Shown piece after piece: positions 32,585 to 41,871 of a DNA stretch of 64,000 nt; the stretch's first letter is position 1; the number at the start of each line of letters is the position of its first letter. The notes beneath the pieces are model-generated. The model worked only from the letters and a program-made list of their open reading frames with translations, had not been told where the DNA came from and did no database searches. This DNA comes from Candidatus Obscuribacterales bacterium (lineage in GTDB: Bacteria > Cyanobacteriota > Vampirovibrionia > Obscuribacterales > Obscuribacteraceae), in contig JAHBVO010000001.1 in assembly GCA_019637435.1 (NCBI GenBank), forward strand, positions 868,001 through 932,000, written 5' to 3'. Position numbers and translations under genes: made by a program.

Positions 32585-34000
32585 TTAGAGTTTAAACGCA
32601 GGCTTGGAGTCATCCTTGCCTTTGGATGGTTTCTCGGCGACCTTGTGAGCATTCTTGTCGGGGCGCTCTTTGAAGTTCCGCATCTCGGCTACTTTTTCTT
32701 CAGCTTGCTTCTGGTCGCTGGAATCGGCGACTACCTCACTCGCGTTTTCCTGAGTCTTTGGGGCGGGAACGCCCTCAGCTACAGGCACCACATCCGGAGA
32801 TGATGGTGTAGAGAAGTGCGGCTGAGGTGCAGCGGCTTCGCCGCCTGCCGCCGCCGTGATTAATTCAGGATGCAGTTTTTTGAACTCGTCATCAATGCTG
32901 GCGTCGAGTTTTGCCACTGCTTCTTCGCCTGCTAAGTCGCAGAGCGCTTTGCGATTAGAAGAAAGGTGGTTCCCAATTTCGTCGATGTCGCGCTGTTGGC
33001 GTTTCAACGTATACACAGTTTCCAGCTCTTTCGCGCCGTCCTTGCGAACTTCCAATGCAAGTGTTTTCAACTCTTCAAAGTCCGCATTGGCTTTGTAGAG
33101 CGATTTGTGGCGCGTTTTATAGTCGCGATATTCATGAACTAATTTGTCGGCTTGCGCTCTGGTCATGTTAAACAACATGATCTTCTCTGTTTCGTTCAGC
33201 TTAGCTTTCTTATTTGCGTTGCTTTCGACCATGCCCATGAGCTGGCCGAGCACGGACGATGCTCCGCTTCCAGCTGCGTACATACCGGGCGTGGGCATCA
33301 TCATCTGACCAGCTGCGATGCCGCCGTTCATAGCCATCGCAAGCATTCTCATCATGAACGTCGTCGCCTTTGCCGGATCTGAACTGGGCATCAGTTTGTT
33401 CAGTACGAAGTTAATCTCGGGTGATTTTTGCAGTGCCGCTTCCCAGAGACCGGTAAGCTGTTCTCTTTCGATTTCGGCTTCGTCGTTGGCTTTTTGCGCA
33501 GTGACGTCAGCGGAGTCCATCAATGGAAGTGGTGCCAGATTGACTGCTCGAGCTTGCTCGCTCAAGCTGCCGCTTCCGAGGTTTGAAATATCTTTGGTTT
33601 TCGCACCTTTCAAACTGGTCGGTGCGAGTAGACCGGCATTATCACCTTCAAGCGGACCTTTCGGCATGTAGGTGTTGGTCGTGACGCTCGCGTTTAACGT
33701 TCCCTCGGAGGTTGTTTCCGTTGTGGATGGAGCACCATCAGTAGTGCTCGTCTTAGCTTCAGTTTTTGGATCTGACAGCTTCATCGGTGCCAGGTCGGGG
33801 CTGTTGGCGTCAATTGACGCTGCACTATCCGCGGTATCACCATCAAGCTTCTCCGCGCAAGGCAGATCGAAGGACGAAGATGATTTCTTGCCTAGAACTG
33901 AGAATGCGTTTGCCGCGGGGACAAAACTCGAACTCGTGAGTATAGAGACGCCGAGGCTTAGGAGCAGAGCGCGACGGACCGATGTATATGGTTTACCCAT
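32585..34000 (-). CDS. large secreted protein of unknown family
   Basis: The ATG at 34000 gives 471 residues with a clear signal peptide (RRALLLSLGVSILTSSSFVPAANA). The mature protein starts with a Ser/Thr/Asp-rich region to about residue 140. A helical part around 170-400 includes a Met-rich stretch (MMRMLAMAMNGG, QMMMPTPGMYAAG) and a likely coiled coil (MTRAQADKLVHEYRDYKTRH to LKRQQRDIDEIGNHL). The tail is Lys/Glu-rich. No catalytic motif is visible. It lies 27 bp upstream of sppA, first gene of the minus-strand operon. Confidence 0.65.
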   Translation of the reverse strand: MGKPYTSVRRALLLSLGVSILTSSSFVPAANAFSVLGKKSSSSFDLPCAEKLDGDTADSAASIDANSPDLAPMKLSDPKTEAKTSTTDGAPSTTETTSEGTLNASVTTNTYMPKGPLEGDNAGLLAPTSLKGAKTKDISNLGSGSLSEQARAVNLAPLPLMDSADVTAQKANDEAEIEREQLTGLWEAALQKSPEINFVLNKLMPSSDPAKATTFMMRMLAMAMNGGIAAGQMMMPTPGMYAAGSGASSVLGQLMGMVESNANKKAKLNETEKIMLFNMTRAQADKLVHEYRDYKTRHKSLYKANADFEELKTLALEVRKDGAKELETVYTLKRQQRDIDEIGNHLSSNRKALCDLAGEEAVAKLDASIDDEFKKLHPELITAAAGGEAAAPQPHFSTPSSPDVVPVAEGVPAPKTQENASEVVADSSDQKQAEEKVAEMRNFKERPDKNAHKVAEKPSKGKDDSKPAFKL

Positions 34001-34199
34001 TAGATCTACCTGTACAGATGCTGAAAACTTCAAATTGAGTGACGATGTACGACTCGGGATCTGAAGATTCAACGAATGCTAGAAAGGTTCCTGAGAACGA
34101 GCCAACTATACCACGCTGGTATCTCTTGGAATGTTATGTTTTGCCAAGCTGGTAAGCCCTGAAGGCAAGCGAACAGTCTCTGGGTTAAAAACTGCTTAC

Positions 34200-36107
34200 C
34201 TATTTCTTCATACAACTTAGCGCCAAAACTATCAGACCAACAATGGCTAGACCGCTAAAGAATTGTTCGGCAACAAACATCGGCAACTTAGAAAGATCCC
34301 AGCTCTTGGACACTTCCATAAATTGATAGATTTTGAAGCCCATGGCCAGTGCGCCCAGACCGAGCATCATCTTGGCCATTCCTGCATTTGCGGCCGATCC
34401 TTGCGGTCTACCCACCGAATAGTCGTCATCGTAATTCGGGACTCCGCCCGAGGGTCCTTTCTCATCTAATAAGGATGAGAACCTGCGATCCGGCATTTTT
34501 CTGCGCTCAACGCGCACCCGTCTGTCTTTAGGACCGCTCAGGTCATCTTCGTCATCATCTTCGCTCCTACCTCTTTTAGGTGGATCGGGACGCGACGTTT
34601 CTTGGGGGGGAACCGGCCGTGGTGGCGATGATAAGGATTCGCTCGGCGGAAAGTTTGCCTGCGGTAGACTTGGCGCGGATATATCCAATCGAAATTCGTC
34701 GTTGTCGTCGACGATAGCCGGCACTTCCGCCGCTCGTGCCATGTCCAGTCCCGGACCTGCGCCGCCATCCATGCGGTTTTGCCATGGTGGCGTACCGGGG
34801 ACTGACCCTGCCGGCAGTGGCGGGTTATGTACGGGTTGCTGACCTTGTGGGGGCCAAGGCTGGCCTGGTTGAGGTTGAGCTCCGCCCGGCCATCCCTGCG
34901 GAGCGGCTCCGGGAATCGGCGGCGCCCCTGTATTTTGCCAGGGCGGCTGTGGTTCGGCTGGACCAGGGAAAGGGGCCGATGGTTGTCCTGGAAAGGCGGG
35001 TGGCGCGGGTTGTGGTGGCGCAGCTTGCATGTGCGCTGCGGGTCCTGGCGCTGCCTCCGCATGTGGTGCTTCCGGCTTGGGCCGTTTCTTCTTCTTCGCT
35101 GCTAACAAGGGTGAGCGTAAAACGTCAGGGTTGTCGTCGTCTTCGTCATCCCAATCGTCATCATAGTCGTCGTCGTATCCGCCGCCGCCGCCAAGCAGGC
35201 TTGAACGCAGCTTCGGCTTGCCACCGGTGGTGGCACCACCCATAGGCGCCCGACGTGGAGAAGGTTCGTCGTCATCATAATCATCCGCATCGCCAAGCAG
35301 TGGCGAATGCAAGCCACCTTTGTGGTGCCTTCCCGCTCCATGATGCTCCTCAGGATCGTTGTCGCCTCCGAGCATCGGTGAGCGCAGGCTCTTCTTGGAA
35401 GAACGTGGTGGCTCGTCCTCATCAAAATCATCATCACCGCTCAGGAGCGGCGAGCGTAGCGAGCCTTTCTTGGCGCTCTTGCCGCCACCGCGTGACGGAC
35501 CGCTGTCGCCGAGGAGCGGAGAGTGGAGGTGTTTTTTCGTACCGGGCTCAGGCGCGAAATCTTCGTCATTGTCGCCGTCGTCGTCATCATCCTCGCCGAG
35601 GAGGGGCGAGCGCAGGCGTTTCTTCCTGGCTGCGGTCGATTCTTGCGATTCAGAACTTTTCTTGCCTTTTCCGCGGCTGGAGCGGCTTGATTCCTGGTCA
35701 TCATCATAGGAGTCGTCGTCATCGTCACCGCCAAGCAGCGGCGAGCGCAAATGTTTTTTGCCTGTGGTGGAACCTTCTTGCCGAGCAGAACTCGTTCCTC
35801 TGAGCTTGCTCATCTGTGGCTTTTCATAACCGTCTTCGTCTTCTACTGCGCCAAGCATTGGCGATCTGAGTTTGGGCTTAGAAGGTTTCGGCGGTTGATC
35901 CGGCGGTAATGTGTCGAGTTGCGAGGGCGGTTGATGCGGATTTTGCACTGGTGGTTGATTTGGTGCCTGCAGAGGTGGCTGATATGGCTGCGCAGTCGGC
36001 TGCTGCGGCGGCGCGCTCGTCGGAGCCTGATTGAAGCGTTGTCCGCATTCGGCACAGAATAAGGCTGCGTCTTCGTTCAGGACCTGGCAAATTGGGCATT
36101 GAATCAC
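34200..36107 (-). CDS. zinc-ribbon membrane protein with nine LRSPLLG-type repeats
   Basis: This 635-residue protein begins with a zinc ribbon (CPIC...CAEC, residues 4-22) and a Pro/Gln-rich stretch. Residues ~80-345 carry nine copies of a short motif close to KKxLRSPLLGGDDDDD: LRSPMLG, LRSPLLG, LHSPLLG, LRSSLLG and LRSPLLA variants, each followed by an acidic run. A Pro-rich linker (~345-470) and a charged segment with PDRRFSSLL follow. Two hydrophobic segments at the C-terminus (MMLGLGALAMGFKIYQFM and FSGLAIVGLIVLALSC) would anchor it, with the long disordered part in the cytoplasm. The basic-RSP-hydrophobic-acidic units look like docking or phosphorylation motifs; no function is known to me. 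Confidence 0.68.
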   Translation of the reverse strand: MIQCPICQVLNEDAALFCAECGQRFNQAPTSAPPQQPTAQPYQPPLQAPNQPPVQNPHQPPSQLDTLPPDQPPKPSKPKLRSPMLGAVEDEDGYEKPQMSKLRGTSSARQEGSTTGKKHLRSPLLGGDDDDDSYDDDQESSRSSRGKGKKSSESQESTAARKKRLRSPLLGEDDDDDGDNDEDFAPEPGTKKHLHSPLLGDSGPSRGGGKSAKKGSLRSPLLSGDDDFDEDEPPRSSKKSLRSPMLGGDNDPEEHHGAGRHHKGGLHSPLLGDADDYDDDEPSPRRAPMGGATTGGKPKLRSSLLGGGGGYDDDYDDDWDDEDDDNPDVLRSPLLAAKKKKRPKPEAPHAEAAPGPAAHMQAAPPQPAPPAFPGQPSAPFPGPAEPQPPWQNTGAPPIPGAAPQGWPGGAQPQPGQPWPPQGQQPVHNPPLPAGSVPGTPPWQNRMDGGAGPGLDMARAAEVPAIVDDNDEFRLDISAPSLPQANFPPSESLSSPPRPVPPQETSRPDPPKRGRSEDDDEDDLSGPKDRRVRVERRKMPDRRFSSLLDEKGPSGGVPNYDDDYSVGRPQGSAANAGMAKMMLGLGALAMGFKIYQFMEVSKSWDLSKLPMFVAEQFFSGLAIVGLIVLALSCMKK

Positions 36108-36438
36108 TTGCGGTACCTCTGGGCGGCCAAAAATGGCGGCCTTTCACTTCTCATTTGTATTTAGTTTAATTCACCATTGATGGTAATAGCTAACAGCGGT
36201 TTACAAAAACCGCTTCGAGCTATCCTTGACGTTGTGCCTGTTAAGGAAGCACCGGTTTCGCTTTCCGTCTGATTTGTACACATTACTAGCAATCGCTAAT
36301 TTCGACATCCTGGCAAGCGTGTTAGACTGACTGCTCCACTTGACTGCTTTCGGTCTGCCGATAATCAGTCGAACAAAACCCTGGCAGGTTTAATGGTTGC
36401 ATCGAAAGAAACTTTCGAAAGCTCAATGGAGAATAAAA
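36108..36438. other. divergent intergenic region
   Basis: These 331 bp separate the zinc-ribbon gene and the next envelope gene. An 8-bp hairpin AGCGGTTT-ACAA-AAACCGCT lies at 36195-36214, and TTGACG at 36226-36231 could be a -35 box without a clear partner. No gene is seen. Confidence 0.45.
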
Positions 36439-37446
36439 ATGTCTCGGACCGGTAGCTCTTTCATAGCGATTTCGCTCTCGCTTCTCATGCTTGGCGGAAC
36501 TGTTACTACACCAGCACTGGCTGGCGATGAGCCCCAACTCAACTTCAAGATTTACAATCCTGAGAGTTCGTCCTCGGATTCTGAACCGTCGGACGAAGCG
36601 CCGAGCGGCATGGGTGATTCGACGACCGGCAATCATTTTTCAGTGCCGATGAATTCCGAAATGCAAGCTGAAACGCCCAGCGTCGACGACACTCCACCTG
36701 CCACCAAGACGCAGACATCATCAAGCGATGAAGCGTCCACCCCAGCCGCCAGTGGTACCGCCGATGACGCCAGTTCGAAGACCGAGACCGCCAGTGAAAC
36801 CACAGGTGAAACGACGGACTCTTCCGGCAAGAAAGTTTTAAAAGGTTACGTAAAGGTCGTTCCAACCGGAACAAAAATTCCGATCATTATGGATACGGCA
36901 GTCGATTCCGATACCAGCCAGGAGGGCGATGAATTCGCAGCTCGTACATCGGAAGACTTGAGTATCGACGGATCGACTATCGTTCCTGCCGGCTCAATTA
37001 TCAAAGGTAGAATCGCCCAGTTGAATTCGCCGAAGCACTTGAACCGTTCCGGTTCCGTCGGTTTGAAATTTGACACGATTACGACGCCTGACAATCGCTC
37101 GATTCCGATCGTCGCAAATCTTGTTGCTCGCGGCGGAGTCGTACATGCCAGACGTGGTCTGAAAGACATTGCGTTCGACACCGGTGCGGTTGCGCTCCCG
37201 ACCCTCGTCGGTCTGGGTGTTGGTGCTCTGGCTGCCGGATCCGGCAATAATAACAATAGCTCGAGCAGCAACAACAACAGCAGCATCAGTCGCGCAGGCG
37301 GCGCCATGATCGGTGCCGGTGTTGGTATCGCGGTCGGTGTTGCCATTCTCTTGTCGAAGAAAGGCAAGAAAGTTGAAGTGCGGCCGGGCGACGAACTCAA
37401 GATCGAGCTCGCTGAAGAGCTGCGCATGCCCAACTTGAGCATGTAA
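36439..37446 (+). CDS. exported envelope protein with glycine-zipper segment
   Basis: The ATG at 36439 gives 335 residues, with a signal peptide ending near TTPALA (a TTG 42 bp upstream is less likely). A Ser/Thr/Glu-rich low-complexity region spans ~25-130. A conserved-looking beta domain follows (GTKIPIIMDTAVDSDTSQEGDEF, LSIDGSTIVPAGSIIKGRIAQL), resembling domains in TrbI/VirB10-like and other envelope proteins that describe 'cost-free' beta-barrel folds. A Gly-rich hydrophobic segment (GGAMIGAGVGIAVGVAILL) looks like a glycine zipper for membrane insertion. The function is unknown. GGAGAAT precedes the ATG. Confidence 0.65.
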   Translation: MSRTGSSFIAISLSLLMLGGTVTTPALAGDEPQLNFKIYNPESSSSDSEPSDEAPSGMGDSTTGNHFSVPMNSEMQAETPSVDDTPPATKTQTSSSDEASTPAASGTADDASSKTETASETTGETTDSSGKKVLKGYVKVVPTGTKIPIIMDTAVDSDTSQEGDEFAARTSEDLSIDGSTIVPAGSIIKGRIAQLNSPKHLNRSGSVGLKFDTITTPDNRSIPIVANLVARGGVVHARRGLKDIAFDTGAVALPTLVGLGVGALAAGSGNNNNSSSSNNNSSISRAGGAMIGAGVGIAVGVAILLSKKGKKVEVRPGDELKIELAEELRMPNLSM

Positions 37447-37914
37447 TCGGTTTAAAAACGGCCGGCTGATAAAGCGGTTTAGAACCAGAAGAAGGTTATG
37501 TCAGGGTTTACCCTAGGATTTCGTTCGGGAAAGTCCTGAGTGCTGTTCAACCCAAAGCGCCGTGCGGCGCTCGAGGCTTTGGCGATATAGTGAGTTTAAC
37601 TCCTGTCGCCGCGCCTAACTTTGCGTATGCGAACAGACCTCTAGATATCAACTGGAAACCCGTTGTATTCTGGCTTTGAGCGATAAAAACGAAGATATAG
37701 AAGTGATATACTTAGTTTTCGTTAACATAAAAGGCGGCTGTTTATTCGGTTAGGACACTCTTTAAAGTGGGTTCAATGCCAACAGTTGCGCGAAACAGAA
37801 ACATTTTTCTTGGTTTCTGGTCGTAACTAATAGAATCGCTCCGCGGCTTAATCCCTGCTGAAGAGTTCAACGGGACCTCTGCGACTTACTACTCTGGTAC
37901 GGAAACCAACTTCC
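37447..37914. promoter_or_regulatory. leader and candidate extended -10 promoter of the TonB-ExbBD cluster
   Basis: The 468-bp gap has no gene. TGATATACT at 37704-37712 is a good extended -10 (TGnTATACT) without a matching -35. It would give a leader of about 200 nt before the TonB-like gene. No known riboswitch or Fur-like palindrome was recognised. Confidence 0.4.
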
Positions 37915-39600
37915 ATGGCTACATACGCGAAAAATAGTGACCGGCCTCAAAAAGACCCAACGATGGCGGGAATGCTGTCGATTTTGCCCGGGTTAGGTCA
38001 GCTCTACAACGGCGAGACGCGGAAGGGCATGCTCTTCCTGTCGGTTGGATTCATCAACTTCCTGGTCTTCCTGGGACTGATGTTCAACGAGTCGCTGCTG
38101 CAGTCGCTGTATACCTTTGCTCTCGGCTTCAATATGGAGCCGAACAAACAGCTTATCGCCAGCATGATGAACTTCCGCCTGGGAAATCCGGCGTCGATGA
38201 TCATCATCGGTTTGTTTCTTTCTTTTACCGCGTTCTGCATGCGCGACGCCTACGACCATGCCGCGGTTATTCAGCGCAAGCAGATATATGCCGATGCCGT
38301 CATGGACATGCCTGAGGCGTCGAGTGGGTCGTATCTTTTTCACGTCGCACTGATGGCGACATGCTTGATTCTTGCGTTTTTCTTCTTGATTCCGCCGCCT
38401 CCGAAAGTGCAGGTGACGGATATCGAATTTATTCAGAACCAACCTGAAGTCAAAAAACAAATTCGCGCCAAGCGAAAAGCCGAGCACAATTCGGAAAACA
38501 GAGGGCAGCACAATCCGCAAAAGAAAGTAGCACCTCCGTCGCCTGCGCCGAAACAGCCTAGCCAGGCTGCTCCGACGCCGAAACCTCAGGCGCGTCCGAC
38601 TCCAAAACCGGTCGAGCAAAAGCAAGCTCCGGCGCCGACACCGACGCCCAGACCGTCTGCCCAGCCGACTCCGCGTCCGACGCCAAGACCGTCGCCCTCT
38701 GCGGCTCCGACTCCTACTCCTACGCCGAGACCGAGTCCGTCGCCCGCTCCGATGGCTACTCCAACGCCGACGCCGAGCCCGACTCCGGCTCCGTCTAAAA
38801 TGCCCATGGCATTGCCGAATCCTTTCGCTGCTCCGGCAGCGTCGCCGCGAGCCAATCCGACTCCAGTGCCTGCGCCGGTTTCCATCGGCAAGGTCGGAGC
38901 ACCGGCGGCGCCATCGCCTGCGATCGCAGCTCTTCCGAGCAGCTCGTCCGGCAGCATGCCTGCACCGATCGCTTCGATCAGCACGCGTGGAACTTCCGGC
39001 GGTGGCGGCGCACGTTCACCGGTTCCAGTGATGGCTGGCGGCGGTGGCGGCTCGCACTCCAAAGGTGGATCCGGCAGCGGACCATCGGCAGCCCCTGCTC
39101 CTTCTCGTGCCGGTTCCGGCTCGGGTAGTGGTAGCGGCGGTGGTGACTCCGGTCCGTCCATGGCGGTCGCTCCTAGCGTTCCCAGACCGTCCGCCGGCAG
39201 TGGCGGTGGTGGTGGTGGCGAAGGCTCCGAGGGCAACCCGGACAAAGGCGCCAAGCCCGGTCGTCCATCGCTGGCGGCTCAGAAAGATGTGGACTTCGGA
39301 CCGTACATGGCGGATTTGCAACGTCGTATCAAACGAGCATGGTTCCCGCCGAAAGGTAACGAAAGTAAACGGGTTTCAGTTATATTCAAAATTCATTCAA
39401 ACGGCACCATGTCTAACCTCCGGTTGGCTGGCGGCTCAGGCCTGGCGATAGCAGATCAGGCCGCACTCAAGGCTGTACAAAACGCGGCACCGTTCAGACC
39501 GTTACCAGATGGGGCGCCAGAGGATGTAGATATCCAATTTACATTCGACTACAACGTCTTCAAGGGGTCCGGTAGTGGTGGCGTATTCCGCCGATTCTGA
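37915..39600 (+). CDS. TonB-like energy transducer with multi-spanning N-terminus
   Basis: The 561-residue protein ends in a TonB C-terminal domain (~460-555: YMADLQRRIKRAWFPP, FKIHSNGTMSNLRLAGGSG, ALKAVQNAAPFRPLP). A long Pro/Lys- then Gly/Ser-rich linker (~185-455, PTPRPSP-type) could span the periplasm. Instead of one TM anchor it has an N-terminal domain with about three TM segments. That domain opens with MAGMLSILPGLGQLYNGETRKGMLF, the start of TM2-like or DUF5683-type membrane proteins. exbB and exbD follow, so it likely transmits proton-motive force to outer-membrane proteins. Tol-like work at division is an alternative. The fused N-terminus is atypical. Confidence 0.82.
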   Translation: MATYAKNSDRPQKDPTMAGMLSILPGLGQLYNGETRKGMLFLSVGFINFLVFLGLMFNESLLQSLYTFALGFNMEPNKQLIASMMNFRLGNPASMIIIGLFLSFTAFCMRDAYDHAAVIQRKQIYADAVMDMPEASSGSYLFHVALMATCLILAFFFLIPPPPKVQVTDIEFIQNQPEVKKQIRAKRKAEHNSENRGQHNPQKKVAPPSPAPKQPSQAAPTPKPQARPTPKPVEQKQAPAPTPTPRPSAQPTPRPTPRPSPSAAPTPTPTPRPSPSPAPMATPTPTPSPTPAPSKMPMALPNPFAAPAASPRANPTPVPAPVSIGKVGAPAAPSPAIAALPSSSSGSMPAPIASISTRGTSGGGGARSPVPVMAGGGGGSHSKGGSGSGPSAAPAPSRAGSGSGSGSGGGDSGPSMAVAPSVPRPSAGSGGGGGGEGSEGNPDKGAKPGRPSLAAQKDVDFGPYMADLQRRIKRAWFPPKGNESKRVSVIFKIHSNGTMSNLRLAGGSGLAIADQAALKAVQNAAPFRPLPDGAPEDVDIQFTFDYNVFKGSGSGGVFRRF

Positions 39601-39660
39601 TAGACTCATACGGCTGGGAGTGATCTCAATTAGGGAGAGTGAACTCAACTAGGAGTAATA

Positions 39661-40305
39661 ATGGAGAACAAATTTCTAACCTACTTCCTCGACTTCATGA
39701 TGCAGGATTGGTTCGCATCGATTCCAATCACATTGTGCTCGGTCGCTACGCTCGCCGTAATTGTTGAGCGCTACCTGTATTACCAGCAAAACCGTCGTGA
39801 CGTGACTGCGTTCATTCACCAGTTGCAGCGCGAGTTGGAAAACAACAATTTGCAGAAGGCGCAGCAAACCTGCAGCCGCCTCGGTGGAGTTATTGGCGAA
39901 GTGGCAGAAGAAGGCGTAAGACTTCTTGCTGAACAGAAAGAAGACTTCTCCAAAGCATTCGACATTACTGTTGGACTGGTATCACGCAAACTGGAAAAAC
40001 ACCTGGCGATTCTTGGAACGATCGGCGCTACCTGCCCCTTCCTTGGACTGTTCGGGACTGTGGTCGGTGTAGTTTTCACACTGGACGAACTGGGCGCATC
40101 CGGTGGCGGTACGCAGACAGTCGTTATCGGTGTTGCGAAAGCTCTTATCGCAACAGGATACGGTCTGATTGTCGCTATCCTCGCGGTTGTGTTCAACAAC
40201 TGGTACACAAACACCGTTAAGCGTTTCAACGACGACTTCCAGCTCCTGAAGCTTCTCTTCCTCAGCTTCGTCGCCAGTGAAGAAGCCAGCGGTTCATACA
40301 AATAG
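39661..40305 (+). CDS. exbB: ExbB/TolQ/MotA-family proton channel protein
   Basis: The 214-residue protein has three transmembrane segments: residues ~17-38 (WFASIPITLCSVATLAVIVERYLY), ~118-140 (LAILGTIGATCPFLGLFGTVVGVVF) and ~158-182 (VAKALIATGYGLIVAILAVVF). The conserved LGLFGTVVGV and the Pro/Gly-rich TM2-TM3 motifs are present. It forms the pentameric stator of the ExbBD motor with ExbD, encoded 47 bp downstream. GGAGTAATA directly before the ATG serves as ribosome-binding site. TolQ cannot be excluded from sequence alone. Confidence 0.9.
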   Translation: MENKFLTYFLDFMMQDWFASIPITLCSVATLAVIVERYLYYQQNRRDVTAFIHQLQRELENNNLQKAQQTCSRLGGVIGEVAEEGVRLLAEQKEDFSKAFDITVGLVSRKLEKHLAILGTIGATCPFLGLFGTVVGVVFTLDELGASGGGTQTVVIGVAKALIATGYGLIVAILAVVFNNWYTNTVKRFNDDFQLLKLLFLSFVASEEASGSYK

Positions 40306-40352
40306 TCAGCTACTGAATGATTGATTCGAATTTAGGAAGGGGGTGATCGAGA

Positions 40353-40784
40353 ATGGCTATGGGAGGCGGCGGTGCTGAAGTATTCACCGACATCAACATT
40401 ACTCCTCTAACCGATGTGTTCTTGGTGCTCCTCGTAATCATGATCTTGATTGCACCTCTGATCGACAAATCGGAACTGAAGATCAAACCGCCGGAGACTT
40501 ACCACGCGAAGAAAGAGAACGCGCGGACCAAGTCGATCATGATTGACGTATCGAAAGAAGGTCAAATTGCGATCAACGGAAAGACGCTTCAAGACACGAG
40601 CCCAGCTGGTATTCAGACCAAGCTGCAAGAGGTCATCAACTCTATCGGTGTCAAGGACGTACCAGTTACGGTAAATGCGGACGGAGACTGCAAACAAAAG
40701 GACGTGGTGCACATCATGACCGCTTGTTCGCAGTCCGGCATCAGTAAGATGCGCGTAGCTACTGTTCAGACGAAAAACTACTAG
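40353..40784 (+). CDS. exbD: ExbD/TolR-family protein
   Basis: The 143-residue protein has a short cytoplasmic N-terminus, one TM helix (TDVFLVLLVIMILIAPL) carrying the conserved Asp (INITPLTDVFLVLL) used for proton translocation, and a periplasmic domain (~45-140) that binds peptidoglycan or TonB. GGAAGGGGGTGATC precedes the ATG. The next gene, aroE, starts 11 bp downstream, so aroE may share the transcript although its function is unrelated. Confidence 0.9.
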   Translation: MAMGGGGAEVFTDINITPLTDVFLVLLVIMILIAPLIDKSELKIKPPETYHAKKENARTKSIMIDVSKEGQIAINGKTLQDTSPAGIQTKLQEVINSIGVKDVPVTVNADGDCKQKDVVHIMTACSQSGISKMRVATVQTKNY

Positions 40785-40795
40785 TAGTTGCGATT

Positions 40796-41695
40796 GTGCC
40801 CAGCAAGAAAAAATATTTGTTGGGATTGATCGGGTATCCAGTAAAACATTCATTGTCGCCGCTTCTTCACGAGGCGGCGCTTTCGTATCACAGTCTCGAC
40901 GGCGAATATCGCTTACTCGATATACAACCGGAGCAGCTAGCCGTTAAATTCGACGAGCTTAAGCGTTCAGGGTTTGATGGAGTGAATGTCACCATCCCGC
41001 ACAAACAAGCGGTCATACCGCTTTTAGACGAGGTTGTAGAAGACGCAAGGAGTGTCGGGGCGGTCAACACAATAGTCTTTTCTGGTGGCAAAACGGTTGG
41101 ACACAACACCGATGTCTACGGATTTTCGCGGGCGCTCAGAGACGCAATCGATAGAGAAAACATTGATACCAACTGGTCGAAGTCCGTTTTGGTAATCGGC
41201 TGCGGAGGCGCAGCCAGAGCCGTAGTTGCAGGGCTATGTGAAATGGGCTTTCTGGATATATCGATCTTCGGTCGCGATTTTAAAAAGTCCAGTAACTTCG
41301 TCGTTGAACTCGCGAATTCTTTAGGACCTAGAGGCCAACTGCTTATTGAAGGTTCAATGTTGCGTTCTGTTGAGCAGTTGAACGAAGAATCTTTGTCCGC
41401 AAAATTTTTATTGGTTAATGCAACTCCGGCTGGGCAAAACGGTGAATCGCTTCCCGACTGGTTTTCGGAAGCGCTTGCTCGGTTGGATAAACGCACGCTG
41501 ATTTACGATCTCGTGTATTCGAAAACCGAGTATCCCACTATTCTGGAGGAACGGGCTCGAGCGCTATCGCTGCCTTCAGTGGATGGTCTGGATATGCTTG
41601 TTTACCAGGCCGCGCGTGCCTTCGAGATATGGACTGGACGGGTTGTCCCAACTGATTGCATGAAGGCTGGTCTCAGACGAATGAGATCTGACTGA
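40796..41695 (+). CDS. aroE: shikimate dehydrogenase
   Basis: The 299-residue AroE reduces 3-dehydroshikimate to shikimate with NADPH. Motifs are LIGYPVKHSLSPLLHEAAL, GFDGVNVTIPHKQAVIP with the catalytic Lys, ARSVGAVNTIVF, VGHNTDVYGF with the catalytic Asp, and the nucleotide-binding VIGCGGAARAV. The start is a GTG at 40796, giving an N-terminus that lines up with the family; it lies 11 bp after exbD. A strong hairpin follows at 41765. Confidence 0.95.
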   Translation: MPSKKKYLLGLIGYPVKHSLSPLLHEAALSYHSLDGEYRLLDIQPEQLAVKFDELKRSGFDGVNVTIPHKQAVIPLLDEVVEDARSVGAVNTIVFSGGKTVGHNTDVYGFSRALRDAIDRENIDTNWSKSVLVIGCGGAARAVVAGLCEMGFLDISIFGRDFKKSSNFVVELANSLGPRGQLLIEGSMLRSVEQLNEESLSAKFLLVNATPAGQNGESLPDWFSEALARLDKRTLIYDLVYSKTEYPTILEERARALSLPSVDGLDMLVYQAARAFEIWTGRVVPTDCMKAGLRRMRSD

Positions 41696-41764
41696 TCTAC
41701 ACTTGCTTTCCGTTTCACACGCACCGCCGGCGATATCGTTTACTACGGTCCCAAAAAGCAAATA

Positions 41765-41785
41765 GGAACCGTCATGGACGGTTCC
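41765..41785. terminator. bidirectional hairpin between aroE and the SCP2 gene
   Basis: GGAACCGTC (41765-41773) and GACGGTTCC (41777-41785) form a perfect 9-bp stem with a 3-nt loop. On the minus strand it is followed by TATTTGCTTTTT, so it fits best as the terminator of the SCP2 gene; it may also end aroE. Confidence 0.75.
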
Positions 41786-41871
41786 TTAGAAACGTTTGCC
41801 TGCGACTAGAGCCCGGCAATGCAGACTGAATCTTAGCACTTGGATAACTTCGCTCAATCCAATGAGCGAAT

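Noticed and set aside
38586..39254. 222-codon Gly/Pro frame antisense to the TonB linker
   Set aside because: It is the complement of the Pro/Gly/Ser-rich linker; exbB and exbD context supports the plus-strand gene.
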